Below, in pieces: positions 10,601 to 19,408 of a stretch of DNA of 64,000 nucleotides. Position 1 is the first letter of the stretch, and each line of letters starts with the position of its first letter. Both the position numbers and the translations under genes were made by a program. A model generated the notes under the pieces. The model worked only from the letters and a program-made list of their open reading frames with translations. It ran no database searches and had not been told where the DNA came from. The DNA comes from Pseudacidovorax sp. RU35E. GTDB lineage: Bacteria; Pseudomonadota; Gammaproteobacteria; Burkholderiales; Burkholderiaceae_C. The stretch spans positions 310,001 through 374,000 of the forward strand of contig NZ_FTMY01000001.1 in assembly GCF_900156165.1 (NCBI RefSeq). Direction: 5' to 3'.

Positions 10601-11380
10601 TCAGGCGTCGAGCCAGGGCGAGCCTTCGGACGCGTCGGCGGCCAGCATTTCGTGCGCGGCAGCGCCCAGCGCTTGCGCCATCGCCTCGCGCACGATCTCC
10701 GGGCGGTTGTTCTGTTCCGACAGATGGGCGGCCACCACATGGCGCAGGCCGGCGTGGTTCACCGCACGGGCGATCTCCGCTGCGGCTGCATTGGACAGAT
10801 GACCGTAGTTGCCCCCGACGCGTCGCTTCAGGAAGGGCGGATAGCGGGACTGCGACAGCAGCTCCACGTCGTGGTTGAACTCCAGCAGCAGGGCGTCCAC
10901 GCCAGCCAGACGTGCCATCACGTGCGCGCTGGCATGTCCAAGGTCCGTGAGAACGGCCAGGGTGCGCGCGCCGTCGGTGCACCGGAGCTGTAGCGGCTCG
11001 CGGGCATCATGGGGCACGGTGAAGGGCTGGACCTGCAACTCACCCACCTCAATGGGCTCGCCGTCGCGCGCGAGGCGCAGGCGACCCGCATAGTCGGGTG
11101 CGGCCGTGGCAAGCCAGGTGCCTTCGCTCATCCAGACATCGATGCCGTTGCGCTGCGACAGGGCATGAGCACAGCCGATGTGGTCGCCGTGCTCATGGGT
11201 GACGAAGACGGCGTCGAGGTCAGATGCCTGCAGCCCCTCGCGCGCCAGCCGCCGATCGAGCTGGCGCAGGTTGAAGCCGCAGTCGATCAGCAGGCGAGAG
11301 GTGCGCAGCGCACCGCGGACCTCCACCAGCGTCCCATTGCCGGCGCTGCCGCTGCCGAGGCTGCGAAACCGCAGCGCCAC
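10601..11380 (-). CDS. MBL-fold metallo-hydrolase (YycJ-like)
   Basis: A 259-aa metallo-beta-lactamase-fold enzyme. It has the zinc motif T-H-x-H-x-D-H as THEHGDH near residue 61, LTDLGHAS near 147 as the next metal-binding block, and a further conserved GHLSN near 194. The N-terminus RFRSLGSGSAGNGTLVE is typical of the YycJ/phosphoribosyl cyclic phosphodiesterase-like subgroup. The substrate is unknown; nuclease or cyclic phosphodiesterase activity is plausible. It starts 2 nt after the bamC stop and is the last gene of the minus-strand run. Confidence 0.9.
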   Translation of the reverse strand: MALRFRSLGSGSAGNGTLVEVRGALRTSRLLIDCGFNLRQLDRRLAREGLQASDLDAVFVTHEHGDHIGCAHALSQRNGIDVWMSEGTWLATAAPDYAGRLRLARDGEPIEVGELQVQPFTVPHDAREPLQLRCTDGARTLAVLTDLGHASAHVMARLAGVDALLLEFNHDVELLSQSRYPPFLKRRVGGNYGHLSNAAAAEIARAVNHAGLRHVVAAHLSEQNNRPEIVREAMAQALGAAAHEMLAADASEGSPWLDA

Positions 11381-11382
11381 GC

Positions 11383-12471
11383 TTACTTCAGGTCGTCGGC
11401 CAGCACGCGCACGATGCGCTGGGCGTTATCCGACTTCTCGGGTGCGCCGGCCTCGTTCAGCACCGTCACCGTGCTCCTGTCGCCTTGCGACTGCACGCGG
11501 ATGCGGTATTTCATGGGCGCTTCGGTCTTGCTGTCGCGGCTGAAGAGCTTGCCGAACAGGCCCGCTTCCTTGCGGTCCGGGTTGGGCGTCACGTAGCGCA
11601 CGTAGTAGACGCCGGCCGAGCGGTCGCGGTCTTCCACGGTGAAGCCCGTGCGGTCGAGCGACAGGCCGACACGGCGCCACGCGCGGTCAAAGCCGTCGGC
11701 CACCTGCAGCACGGGCTGTCCATTGACGTTGCCGATGGTCGCGGCACGGGCCTGGGGTGCGGCGGCCACCGAGGCGGCAGCGGCGCGCGATTGCTCCTGG
11801 GTCACGCCCAGCTTGACCATCATGCGGCGCAGGAATTCGGTCTCGAGTTCCGGGTCCGCGGCGCGCGGCTGCCAGACGGTCTGGTCCTGCCGCTGATTGG
11901 TGTAGACCTCCTGCATGCCGCGATGGCTCACATAGATCTCGGTGCCCTTGGACGTGCGCTCCATGCGGGTGCGGAAGCGGTCGAGCTCGCCCGTCGAGTA
12001 GACCGAGTCGATCACCTTGCCCAGTACGGCACGAATTGGGTCCTGCGGCAGCTTGGCGCGGTTCTCGGCCCAATCGGTTTCCATGATGCCGAGGTTGCGC
12101 TGCTCGGTGGTCAACAGGAAGCCGTTTTCCATCCAGAAGTCGCGCACCGTGTCCCACAACTGTTCGGGCGGGCGGTCGACGACGATCCAACGCTCGTTGC
12201 CGGCGCGCTCCATGCGCACGTCACCGATCTTGTCGACTGCGGTGGGGATGCCGGGCGCATTGGCACGGCCGGCTTCATAGGCGTTGGCGGACACGACGCC
12301 GCCTGGAATGGCATAGCGGTTGTCCCGCGACAGCTGGGTGAGGTCGGGCGGGACCTCCAGCGTGGGGGCCTTGCCGGCGCTCTTGTAGTCGATCTTGTCG
12401 GACTCCAGAACGGAGCACGCGGCCAGACTGGTGGCCAGAGCCAGCACGGCGAATCGCAAAGGGGTGTTCAA
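11383..12471 (-). CDS. bamC: Outer membrane assembly lipoprotein BamC
   Basis: A 362-aa lipoprotein of the BAM complex that inserts beta-barrel proteins. The signal peptide ends in LAAC (cysteine near residue 18). It is followed by the unstructured BamC lasso region (SDKIDYKSAGKAPTLEVPPDL) that contacts BamD, and then two helix-grip domains. The chosen start is TTG at 12471, because no ATG or GTG gives a signal peptide and a GGAAGA ribosome-binding site precedes the TTG. It lies directly downstream of dapA, the same order as in many proteobacteria. Confidence 0.92.
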   Translation of the reverse strand: MNTPLRFAVLALATSLAACSVLESDKIDYKSAGKAPTLEVPPDLTQLSRDNRYAIPGGVVSANAYEAGRANAPGIPTAVDKIGDVRMERAGNERWIVVDRPPEQLWDTVRDFWMENGFLLTTEQRNLGIMETDWAENRAKLPQDPIRAVLGKVIDSVYSTGELDRFRTRMERTSKGTEIYVSHRGMQEVYTNQRQDQTVWQPRAADPELETEFLRRMMVKLGVTQEQSRAAAASVAAAPQARAATIGNVNGQPVLQVADGFDRAWRRVGLSLDRTGFTVEDRDRSAGVYYVRYVTPNPDRKEAGLFGKLFSRDSKTEAPMKYRIRVQSQGDRSTVTVLNEAGAPEKSDNAQRIVRVLADDLK

Positions 12472-12586
12472 GTCGTCTTCCTTCGGCGAAGAGAGGGGAA
12501 TCGGGCGGCGCGTCGGCGCGACGGCCGCCGCATGGGACAGATGGAGTGTCCGGGCGGCAAAAGGTTGCCGAATGTGGACGTTCGTG

Positions 12587-13477
12587 TCAGCCAGACACCA
12601 GGCCGCATTGGCGCAGGGCATCCTCGACAGCACCGTGCTGGGCGCTGGACAGCGGCGTCAGCGGCAGGCGCATCCCGGCACCGATGCGGCCCATGCGCTG
12701 CAGCGCCCACTTGACCGGGATGGGGTTGGGCTCGACGAAGAGCGCCCGGTGCAGCGGCATCAGCGAAAGCTGGATCTCCATCGCGCGACGCGCATCGCCG
12801 GCGATCGCGGCCACGCACAACTCGTGCATCTGACGGGGCGCGACGTTGGCGGTGACGCTGACATTGCCATGCCCACCGCAGAGCATCAGTGCCACCGCAG
12901 TCGGGTCGTCGCCGGAATAGATGGAGAAACCCTTGGGCGCCTCGCGGATCAGCCACTGGGCGCGCTCGATGTTGCCGGTGGCTTCCTTGATGCCGACGAT
13001 GCCGGGCACCTGGGCCAAGCGCAGCACCGTGTCGTGGGCCATATCGGCCACGGTACGGCCAGGCACGTTGTACAGCACCATCGGCAGGTCGCCGACGGAC
13101 TCGGCGATGGCACGGAAGTGCTGGTACTGGCCTTCCTGCGTGGGCTTGTTGTAGTAGGGCACCACCTGCAGCTGCGAATCGGCGCCCACGCCCTTGGCGT
13201 AGCGGGCCAGTTCGATGGCTTCGCGTGTGGAATTGGCTCCGCAGCCTGCCATCACCGGCACGCGGCCGGCGGCCTGCTCGACGGTGACGCGGATGATCTC
13301 GCAGTGCTCTTCGACGTCCACCGTGGGCGACTCGCCCGTGGTGCCGACCACGCCCAGGCAGTCGGTGCCCTCGGCGATGTGCCAGTCGATGAGCTTGCGA
13401 AGCGCGTCGTAGTCGACGCTACCGTCTTCATGCATCGGCGTGACGAGCGCGACGATGCTGCCAGTCAGTTGCTCCAA
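12587..13477 (-). CDS. dapA: 4-hydroxy-tetrahydrodipicolinate synthase
   Basis: A 296-aa enzyme condensing pyruvate with aspartate semialdehyde in lysine and meso-diaminopimelate synthesis. It shows GTTGESPTV near residue 46, the catalytic-triad tyrosine in VLYNVPGRT near 135 and the Schiff-base lysine in GIKEATGN near 164. The start is TTG at 13477 ([14 protein letters not shown]), giving the standard N-terminus. The frame stays open further upstream but encodes unrelated sequence. Part of the minus-strand run into bamC. Confidence 0.95.
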   Translation of the reverse strand: MEQLTGSIVALVTPMHEDGSVDYDALRKLIDWHIAEGTDCLGVVGTTGESPTVDVEEHCEIIRVTVEQAAGRVPVMAGCGANSTREAIELARYAKGVGADSQLQVVPYYNKPTQEGQYQHFRAIAESVGDLPMVLYNVPGRTVADMAHDTVLRLAQVPGIVGIKEATGNIERAQWLIREAPKGFSIYSGDDPTAVALMLCGGHGNVSVTANVAPRQMHELCVAAIAGDARRAMEIQLSLMPLHRALFVEPNPIPVKWALQRMGRIGAGMRLPLTPLSSAQHGAVEDALRQCGLVSG

Positions 13478-13514
13478 GGGACTCTCTTTGTCGGTGAACG
13501 CGGAACCGCGGATT

Positions 13515-14078
13515 CTAGCCAGCGACCTGGGAGGCACTGAGTCGATGCCGCGCAAGGGTTTCTTCGGGCCGGGGTCGGACGGCGGCGATTCGCTGCACGA
13601 AGCGCGCGGGCGCATCGAGAAAGCCGTCCTCATATGCCACCACGCGCAGCCCGGCGCTGGCGGTGATCAGCTCACCCGGCTGGAGCAGGAAGTCCGGCCG
13701 CGACGGCCGCCCGACCGTTTCGTTGCCGGCGGCGAAGGTCTCGTACAGCAGGACGCCTCCTGGTGCCACGGCCGCGACGATGCGCGGCAGCAGGGGGCGC
13801 CAGAGGTAGTTGGTGACCACCACCGCATCGAAGCGACGGCCTTCGAAGGGCCAGGCGCCGTCCTCGATGTCCGCCTGCACGATCTCGGCGCCGGCCAGAG
13901 CCAGCGGGGCCAGTGCGGCGATTGCGGTGGGGTCGCGGTCCACGCCCGTCAGCATGTGACGTCGGCCGTGGAGCCAGTACAGGTGACGCCCCGCGCCGCA
14001 TGCCACATCGAGCACATGGCCGCCATAGGGAATGAGATGGGCCCAGCGCTGGATCCAGGGCGAGGGTCCGCCCATCAT
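13515..14078 (-). CDS. Class I SAM-dependent methyltransferase
   Basis: A 187-aa Rossmann-fold methyltransferase. Motif I is [12 protein letters not shown] near residue 23, the acidic motif II falls in GVDRDPTAI near 44, and VQADIEDG near 68 and [12 protein letters not shown] near 86 follow. The size and motifs resemble TehB-like small-molecule methyltransferases, but the substrate cannot be told. Its ATG overlaps the stop of the 49-aa peptide gene upstream, and dapA begins 37 nt downstream. Confidence 0.85.
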   Translation of the reverse strand: MMGGPSPWIQRWAHLIPYGGHVLDVACGAGRHLYWLHGRRHMLTGVDRDPTAIAALAPLALAGAEIVQADIEDGAWPFEGRRFDAVVVTNYLWRPLLPRIVAAVAPGGVLLYETFAAGNETVGRPSRPDFLLQPGELITASAGLRVVAYEDGFLDAPARFVQRIAAVRPRPEETLARHRLSASQVAG

Positions 14079-14224
14079 CCGAAGCAGGTCCAGATCTGGT
14101 TCTCCAGCATCACCAGAAAGTCCGGCTGCGCGTAGAGCAGGAACACGCCCGCCAGAACCGCGGCGGCAAGGCCCCAGGCTGCCAACCGACGTCCGAGCGC
14201 CGAGGATTCGCGGACGGCCTTCAT
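14075..14224 (-). CDS. 49-aa single-span membrane peptide
   Basis: A short gene for a 49-residue peptide beginning MKAVRESSALGRRLAAWG. It has one hydrophobic helix (about residues 15-31), a short acidic patch and a C-terminal WTCFG. The start ATG overlaps the MFS transporter stop by 4 nt, and its own stop overlaps the methyltransferase start by 4 nt. Such double ATGA coupling is unlikely by chance and supports a real gene. No known family; a small partner of the transporter is one guess. Confidence 0.6.
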   Translation of the reverse strand: MKAVRESSALGRRLAAWGLAAAVLAGVFLLYAQPDFLVMLENQIWTCFG

Positions 14225-15435
14225 GCCGGCTGCGGGCTGCGCCGCGCGATGGCGCGCTCGTTGACCGGCAGATTCACCAGCGCCGCAAAGATGCCCAACG
14301 CGATGGCGATGTACCAGACGATGTCGTAGCTGCCCGTTCGGTCGTAGAGGTAGCCGCCCAGCCAGACGCCGAGGAAGGAGCCCACCTGATGGCTGAGGAA
14401 CACGAAGCCGCCCAGCATCGACAGGTGGGCCACGCCAAAGATCTGCGCAATGATGGCGTTGGTGGCCGGCACGGTGGACAGCCACAGCGCGCCGATCACG
14501 GCCGAGAACACATACACCGACACCGGTGTCAGCGGTACCAGCAGGAAGACGGCGATCGCCACGGCCCGGCCCAGGTAGATGAAGGCCAGGATCTTGCGCT
14601 TGGCGAAGCGCTGGCCGAGCACGCCGGCGGTATAGGTGCCGAAGACATTGAACAGGCCGATCAGGGCCAGGGCGTAGCTCGCCACCTGTGGCGCCAGGCC
14701 ATGGTCCTTCAGGTAGCTGGGCATGTGCACGCCGATGAACACCACCTGGAAGCCACAGACGAAATAGCCGGCCATCAGCAGCACGAAGCTGGGGTACTTG
14801 AAGGCCTCGGCCACGGCCTGGGCGATGGTCTGCTCGCGCCGGCCTGCGCCGGTGGTGTGGGCCGGCTCACGCAGCAGGAAGGCGAGCGGCACGATGACGA
14901 GGGCCAGCACCGCCAATGCGAGCAACGCGTTCTTCCAGCCCAGTTGAAGGATCAGCTGGCCCTCGACCGGCACCATGAAGAACTGGCCGAAGGAGCCGGC
15001 CGCCGCCGTCACGCCCATGGCCCAGGAGCGCTTTTCGGCCGGCAGCTGGCGGCCGATCACGCCATAGATCACGGCGTAGGTGGTGCCTGCCTGTGCCGTG
15101 CCGATCAGCACGCCGGCCGTCAGCGCGAAGACCAGCGGCGTCGGCGACAGGGCCATGCCCGCCAACCCGGCGGCGTAGCAGGCCGCGCCGATCAGCAGCA
15201 CGCGGAAAGCGCCCAGCTTGTCGGCCAGCATGCCCGCGAACACACCCGCCACACCCCAGGCCAGGTTCTGGATGGCGATGGCCAGCGAGAAGGTCTGGCG
15301 TGTCCAGCCCTGGTCCTGCGTGATGGGCTGCAGCCAGAGGCCGAAGCCGTGGCGTATGCCCATGGACAGGGTCACGACCAGCGCGCCGCAGATCAGCACC
15401 TGGCGCATCGAGAGGTTGTTGGTGGAGGAGGACAT
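14221..15435 (-). CDS. MFS transporter
   Basis: A 404-aa inner-membrane protein with about 12 hydrophobic helices, of the major facilitator superfamily. It begins with a cytoplasmic stretch and helix 1 QVLICGALVVTLSMGIRHGFG, with GMLADKLGAFRV (loop 2-3 signature, near residue 66). The pattern resembles the oxalate/formate antiporter-like (OFA) or monocarboxylate group, so an organic-acid substrate is plausible but unproven. First gene of the minus-strand run that continues to dapA-bamC. Confidence 0.9.
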   Translation of the reverse strand: MSSSTNNLSMRQVLICGALVVTLSMGIRHGFGLWLQPITQDQGWTRQTFSLAIAIQNLAWGVAGVFAGMLADKLGAFRVLLIGAACYAAGLAGMALSPTPLVFALTAGVLIGTAQAGTTYAVIYGVIGRQLPAEKRSWAMGVTAAAGSFGQFFMVPVEGQLILQLGWKNALLALAVLALVIVPLAFLLREPAHTTGAGRREQTIAQAVAEAFKYPSFVLLMAGYFVCGFQVVFIGVHMPSYLKDHGLAPQVASYALALIGLFNVFGTYTAGVLGQRFAKRKILAFIYLGRAVAIAVFLLVPLTPVSVYVFSAVIGALWLSTVPATNAIIAQIFGVAHLSMLGGFVFLSHQVGSFLGVWLGGYLYDRTGSYDIVWYIAIALGIFAALVNLPVNERAIARRSPQPA

Positions 15436-15569
15436 GGAAGCGGATGTCTCGTGCTGGATGTTGTGGCGGTGGTGTTCCGCGGACGGGCGCCGCGGATTGT
15501 CCCCGGTTCGCCGGTTCCTCGCAGCGCAGTGGCTAGCATCGGGGGCAAGAAGAGATCAGGGAGAACGAC

Positions 15570-16160
15570 ATGGCACAGCCGGCACCAGCGCCGCGCATGG
15601 ACGAGGCCGCCTATCTGGCGTGGGAAGAGACACAGCCTTGCCGCCACGAGTTTGTGCAGGGGCGCGTGTACGCCGTACGCGAGCCCGATGCGCTGGACGG
15701 CCCGCAGGCGTGCGAAGTGCGCTCCCGGGTGGTGGCCACCCTCGGAGGCGCCCTGCGGGCCCACCTGCGCGGTTTGCCCTGCAGAGTGCATGAGGGGCAC
15801 GTGCGGCTCAGCCTGCCTCGCACGGCTGCCCACCTCTACCCGGATCTGGTGGTGGACGGCCCGGTCCCATCGCGCTTGCCGGGATCCCGAAGCGCCGGTC
15901 CTCAGCCCTTGATGGTCGCCGAGGTGCTTTCGCCATCGACGGGCAGCGTCTACCCAGGCGTCCGGTTCGCCCATTACCGAACCCTCGATTCGCTGAGGGA
16001 CTATGTCCTGCTCGATCCGTGCCAGCGCCGTGCAGACGTGTGCCGCAGGGACGTCGACGGTCTATGGACGGTCCATACCTTCGAGTCGGGAGACCAGTTG
16101 GAACTGGCAAGCCTGGAGTGGCGCATGCCCGTTGCGCAGGTGTTTGCGGGCTTGCCGTGA
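15570..16160 (+). CDS. Uma2 family (PD-(D/E)XK nuclease-fold) protein
   Basis: A 196-aa Uma2/DUF820 protein. It shows the N-terminal block MDEAAYLAWEETQP, the conserved CRHEFVQGRVYAV (near residue 24), YPDLVVDG near 90 with the metal-binding aspartate, and MVAEVLSPST near 115 with the E. A downstream YRTLDSLRDYVLLDP completes the family pattern. These are restriction-endonuclease-like proteins whose biological role is unknown; many are singletons, as here. The start follows a clear GGGAGAA ribosome-binding site. Confidence 0.9.
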   Translation: MAQPAPAPRMDEAAYLAWEETQPCRHEFVQGRVYAVREPDALDGPQACEVRSRVVATLGGALRAHLRGLPCRVHEGHVRLSLPRTAAHLYPDLVVDGPVPSRLPGSRSAGPQPLMVAEVLSPSTGSVYPGVRFAHYRTLDSLRDYVLLDPCQRRADVCRRDVDGLWTVHTFESGDQLELASLEWRMPVAQVFAGLP

Positions 16161-16227
16161 ACCCAGGACCCCCGTGGGCTGGATGGATATCCAGTCCACT
16201 GGCGGTGCGTGACTACAATCCGCCGCC

Positions 16228-18204
16228 ATGGCAACCCCCAGCAAGACGCCTTCCGGCTACTCGGAAGGTTCCATTCGCGTCCTCAAGGGCCTGGAGCCCG
16301 TCAAGCAGCGGCCGGGCATGTACACCCGTACCGACAACCCGCTGCACATCATCCAGGAAGTGATCGACAACGCCGCCGACGAGGCGTTGGCAGGCTTCGG
16401 CAAGAAGATCAAGCTCACGCTGCACACCGACGGCTCGGTGAGCGTCGAGGACGATGGCCGAGGCATTCCCTTCGGCCTGCATCCCGAGGAAAAGGCCCCG
16501 GTCATCGAACTGGTCTACACCCGGCTGCACGCCGGCGGCAAGTTCGACAAGGGCCAGGGCGGCGCGTACAGCTTCTCGGGCGGCCTGCACGGCGTGGGCG
16601 TGTCGGTGACCAATGCGCTGTCGACGCGGCTCGAGGTCGTCTCGCACCGCGAGGGCCAGGTGGCCCGTCTCGTCTTCGCCGCCGGTGACGTGGTGGAGCC
16701 GCTGCAACTGCGCGCGCAAGGCAGCGGCGATCGCAAGCAAGGCACCACAGTCCGCGCCTGGCCCGACGCCAAGTACTTCGAATCGGCCGCCTTCCCCATG
16801 GGCGAGCTCACGCACCTGCTGCGCAGCAAGGCCGTGCTGATGCCCGGCGTGACGGTGAGCCTGACGGTCGAGAAGAGCGGTGAGACGCAGCAGTGGCTGT
16901 ACAAGGGCGGTCTGCGCGACTACCTCATGCAGACACTCACCGCCGACCCGGTGATCCCGCTCTTCGAGGGCGCCGGCCATGCCGACAAGAACACCGAGAC
17001 CTTCGCCGAAGGCGAGGGCGCCGAATGGTGCGTGGCCTTCACCGAAGACGGCCAGCCGGTGCGCGAGAGCTACGTCAACCTGATCCCCACCAGCGCCGGC
17101 GGGACGCACGAAAGTGGCCTGCGCGACGGTCTCTTCAATGCTGTCAAGAGCTTCATCGAGCTGCATTCGCTGCTGCCCAAGGGTGTCAAGCTGCTGCCCG
17201 AGGACGTCTTCGCCCGCGCCAGCTATGTACTGTCGGCCAAGGTGCTCGACCCGCAGTTCCAGGGCCAGATCAAGGAGCGGCTCAATTCGCGCGATGCGGT
17301 GCGCCTCGTCTCCAGCTTCGTGCGGCCGGCGCTGGAGCTCTGGCTCAACCAGCACGTCGATTACGGCAGGAAGCTGGCCGAACTCGCCATCAAGGCCGCG
17401 CAGACGCGCCAGCGCGCCGGCCAGAAGGTCGAGAAGCGCAAGGGCTCCGGCGTTGCCGTGCTGCCGGGCAAGCTCACCGACTGCGAAAGCCGCGACATCG
17501 GCCACAACGAACTCTTCCTGGTCGAGGGCGACTCCGCCGGCGGCAGCGCCAAGATGGGCCGCGACAAGGAATGCCAGGCCATCCTGCCCCTGCGTGGCAA
17601 GGTGCTCAACACCTGGGAAGTGGAACGCGACCGCCTGTTCGCCAACAACGAGATCCACGACATCTCGGTGGCCATCGGCGTCGATCCGCATGGCCCCAAT
17701 GACACGCCCGACCTGTCGGGCCTGCGCTACGGCAAGGTCTGCATCCTGTCGGATGCGGACGTGGATGGCTCCCACATCCAGGTGCTGCTGCTCACGCTCT
17801 TCTTCCGCCACTTTCCCAAGCTGATCGAGGCGGGCCACGTGTACGTGGCGCGGCCGCCGCTGTTCCGCGTCGATGCACCGGCCCGCGGCAAGAAGCCGGC
17901 CGCCAAGTTCTATGCGCTGGACGAGGCCGAGCTCACCGCCATCCTCGACAAGCTGCGCAAGGACGGCGTGGCCGAGGGCAAGTGGAGCATCAGCCGCTTC
18001 AAGGGTCTGGGCGAGATGAGCGCCGAGCAGCTGTGGGAAACCACGCTGAACCCCGACACCCGCCGCCTGCTGCAGGTGCGCCTGGGCCGGCTGGACTTCA
18101 CCCGCACGCAAGGCGAGATCACCAAGCTCATGGGCAAGGGCGAGGCCGCCGCCCGCCGCGAGCTGATGGAACTTCGCGCGGACGACGTCGAGATCGACGT
18201 ATGA
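16228..18204 (+). CDS. parE: DNA topoisomerase IV subunit B
   Basis: A 658-aa ATPase subunit of topoisomerase IV, which decatenates daughter chromosomes. The GHKL fold shows EVIDNAADEALAG near residue 47 and EDDGRGIPFG near 74. The TOPRIM domain shows LVEGDSAGGSAKMGRD near 432 and SDADVDGSHI near 508. The spacing and length fit ParE rather than GyrB. It is followed immediately by a lytic transglycosylase gene and then parC on the same strand. Confidence 0.96.
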   Translation: MATPSKTPSGYSEGSIRVLKGLEPVKQRPGMYTRTDNPLHIIQEVIDNAADEALAGFGKKIKLTLHTDGSVSVEDDGRGIPFGLHPEEKAPVIELVYTRLHAGGKFDKGQGGAYSFSGGLHGVGVSVTNALSTRLEVVSHREGQVARLVFAAGDVVEPLQLRAQGSGDRKQGTTVRAWPDAKYFESAAFPMGELTHLLRSKAVLMPGVTVSLTVEKSGETQQWLYKGGLRDYLMQTLTADPVIPLFEGAGHADKNTETFAEGEGAEWCVAFTEDGQPVRESYVNLIPTSAGGTHESGLRDGLFNAVKSFIELHSLLPKGVKLLPEDVFARASYVLSAKVLDPQFQGQIKERLNSRDAVRLVSSFVRPALELWLNQHVDYGRKLAELAIKAAQTRQRAGQKVEKRKGSGVAVLPGKLTDCESRDIGHNELFLVEGDSAGGSAKMGRDKECQAILPLRGKVLNTWEVERDRLFANNEIHDISVAIGVDPHGPNDTPDLSGLRYGKVCILSDADVDGSHIQVLLLTLFFRHFPKLIEAGHVYVARPPLFRVDAPARGKKPAAKFYALDEAELTAILDKLRKDGVAEGKWSISRFKGLGEMSAEQLWETTLNPDTRRLLQVRLGRLDFTRTQGEITKLMGKGEAAARRELMELRADDVEIDV

Positions 18205-19250
18205 ACGCGCACGCTGTCGCCGCAGGGTGGTCAAGGCTCGTCTCGCTGCCGCGCAGGGGCCGGGCCAGCGGCCGTGGGCGCTCCATCGCGTTGATGGCGC
18301 TTTTCGTGACCGCCTCCGCGCAGGCGGCCCTCTACGGCTACACCGACGAGCGCGGCGTCGCGCACTTCTCGGCCGAGAAGCTCGACGCGCGCTACCAGCT
18401 GGTGCTGCGCGACGACACGGCCGGCAGATTCGGGGCCGAGGATGCGGTGCCGGCCGAGGCGGCGCAGGCGCTGCAGCAGTTGCTGGCCAGCCGCACCGGC
18501 GCTGCAGCGGCTCGCTCGGTCTACGGCTACCTCGATGAGCAGGGCCAGCCGCACTTCGCCGACAGCCGCCAGGACGAGCGCTACGAGCTGATCGTGCGCG
18601 ACGGCGAGGTCATCAACAGCCGCTGGAACCCCATCGACCGGCGCAAGCCGCTGCCGCCTGTCGTGGCCAGCGGCGAGCCCCCGCGCAAGGGCCTGCTGGC
18701 GCTGGTCGAGAAGCCGCCGCTCTCGCCCGCTGCCAAGACCGCGCTGCGCGACGCCGCCCGCAAGCATGGCCTGGACGAATCGCTGCTGCATGCGCTGATG
18801 GCCGCCGAATCCGGCTTCGACATCGACGCCGTCTCGCCCAAGGGGGCGGTCGGCCTGATGCAACTCATGCCAGCCACGGCCGAGCGCTACGGCGTGCGCG
18901 CCGATGCCAAGCAGACCGTGGCCCACAAGCTGACCGACCCGCGCATCAACATCGCCGCCGGCAGCCGCTACTTCAGCGACCTGCTCAAGATGTTCGACGG
19001 CAGCATGGAACTGGCCTTGGCCGCCTACAACGCGGGCGAAGGGGCGGTTCAACGCGCCGGCCGCCGCATTCCCGACTACCGTGAGACGCAGAACTACGTG
19101 AAGACCGTGATGCAGCTCTATGCGCACCTCAAGCCCGCGGCCGTCTCGCGCCTGCTCACGGCCAGCACGAGCCGCGGTGCCAAGCCCGCCTCGCGCGTGC
19201 GCATGGAGATCGCGCCGCCTTCGGCCGAGCGCGACTCTGGCGCCGAATAG
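18201..19250 (+). CDS. Lytic transglycosylase with two DUF4124-like repeats
   Basis: A 349-aa exported murein hydrolase. The N-terminus has an arginine-rich stretch, then a hydrophobic signal segment (IALMALFVTASAQA, near residues 29-42). Two similar blocks follow: YGYTDERGVAHFSAEKLDAR (about 45-64) and YGYLDEQGQPHFADSRQDER (about 109-128), each DUF4124-like. The SLT domain (about 185-300) carries the catalytic glutamate in LMAAESGFDIDAVS, then GLMQLMPATAERYGV and ALAAYNAGEGAV. Its ATG overlaps the parE stop by 4 nt. Coupling of a wall enzyme to topoisomerase IV genes may be an accident of operon layout. Confidence 0.92.
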   Translation: MNAHAVAAGWSRLVSLPRRGRASGRGRSIALMALFVTASAQAALYGYTDERGVAHFSAEKLDARYQLVLRDDTAGRFGAEDAVPAEAAQALQQLLASRTGAAAARSVYGYLDEQGQPHFADSRQDERYELIVRDGEVINSRWNPIDRRKPLPPVVASGEPPRKGLLALVEKPPLSPAAKTALRDAARKHGLDESLLHALMAAESGFDIDAVSPKGAVGLMQLMPATAERYGVRADAKQTVAHKLTDPRINIAAGSRYFSDLLKMFDGSMELALAAYNAGEGAVQRAGRRIPDYRETQNYVKTVMQLYAHLKPAAVSRLLTASTSRGAKPASRVRMEIAPPSAERDSGAE

Positions 19251-19408
19251 ACCCCGAGCGTCACACCCGCAGCGACACCGGCCAGCGCCGCACGCGCTGG
19301 ACCACCTCCAGTGGATCGGCGCCGCGCTTCGCACCCTTGCACTGACCCCTTGAAGACCGACGGCCGCCCGATGCTGCCGCCCGCCAGAACCCGACTTTCC
19401 GCACGACG

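Noticed and set aside
16213-18234. Minus-strand open frame covering all of parE
   Set aside because: Antisense shadow of a clear parE gene.
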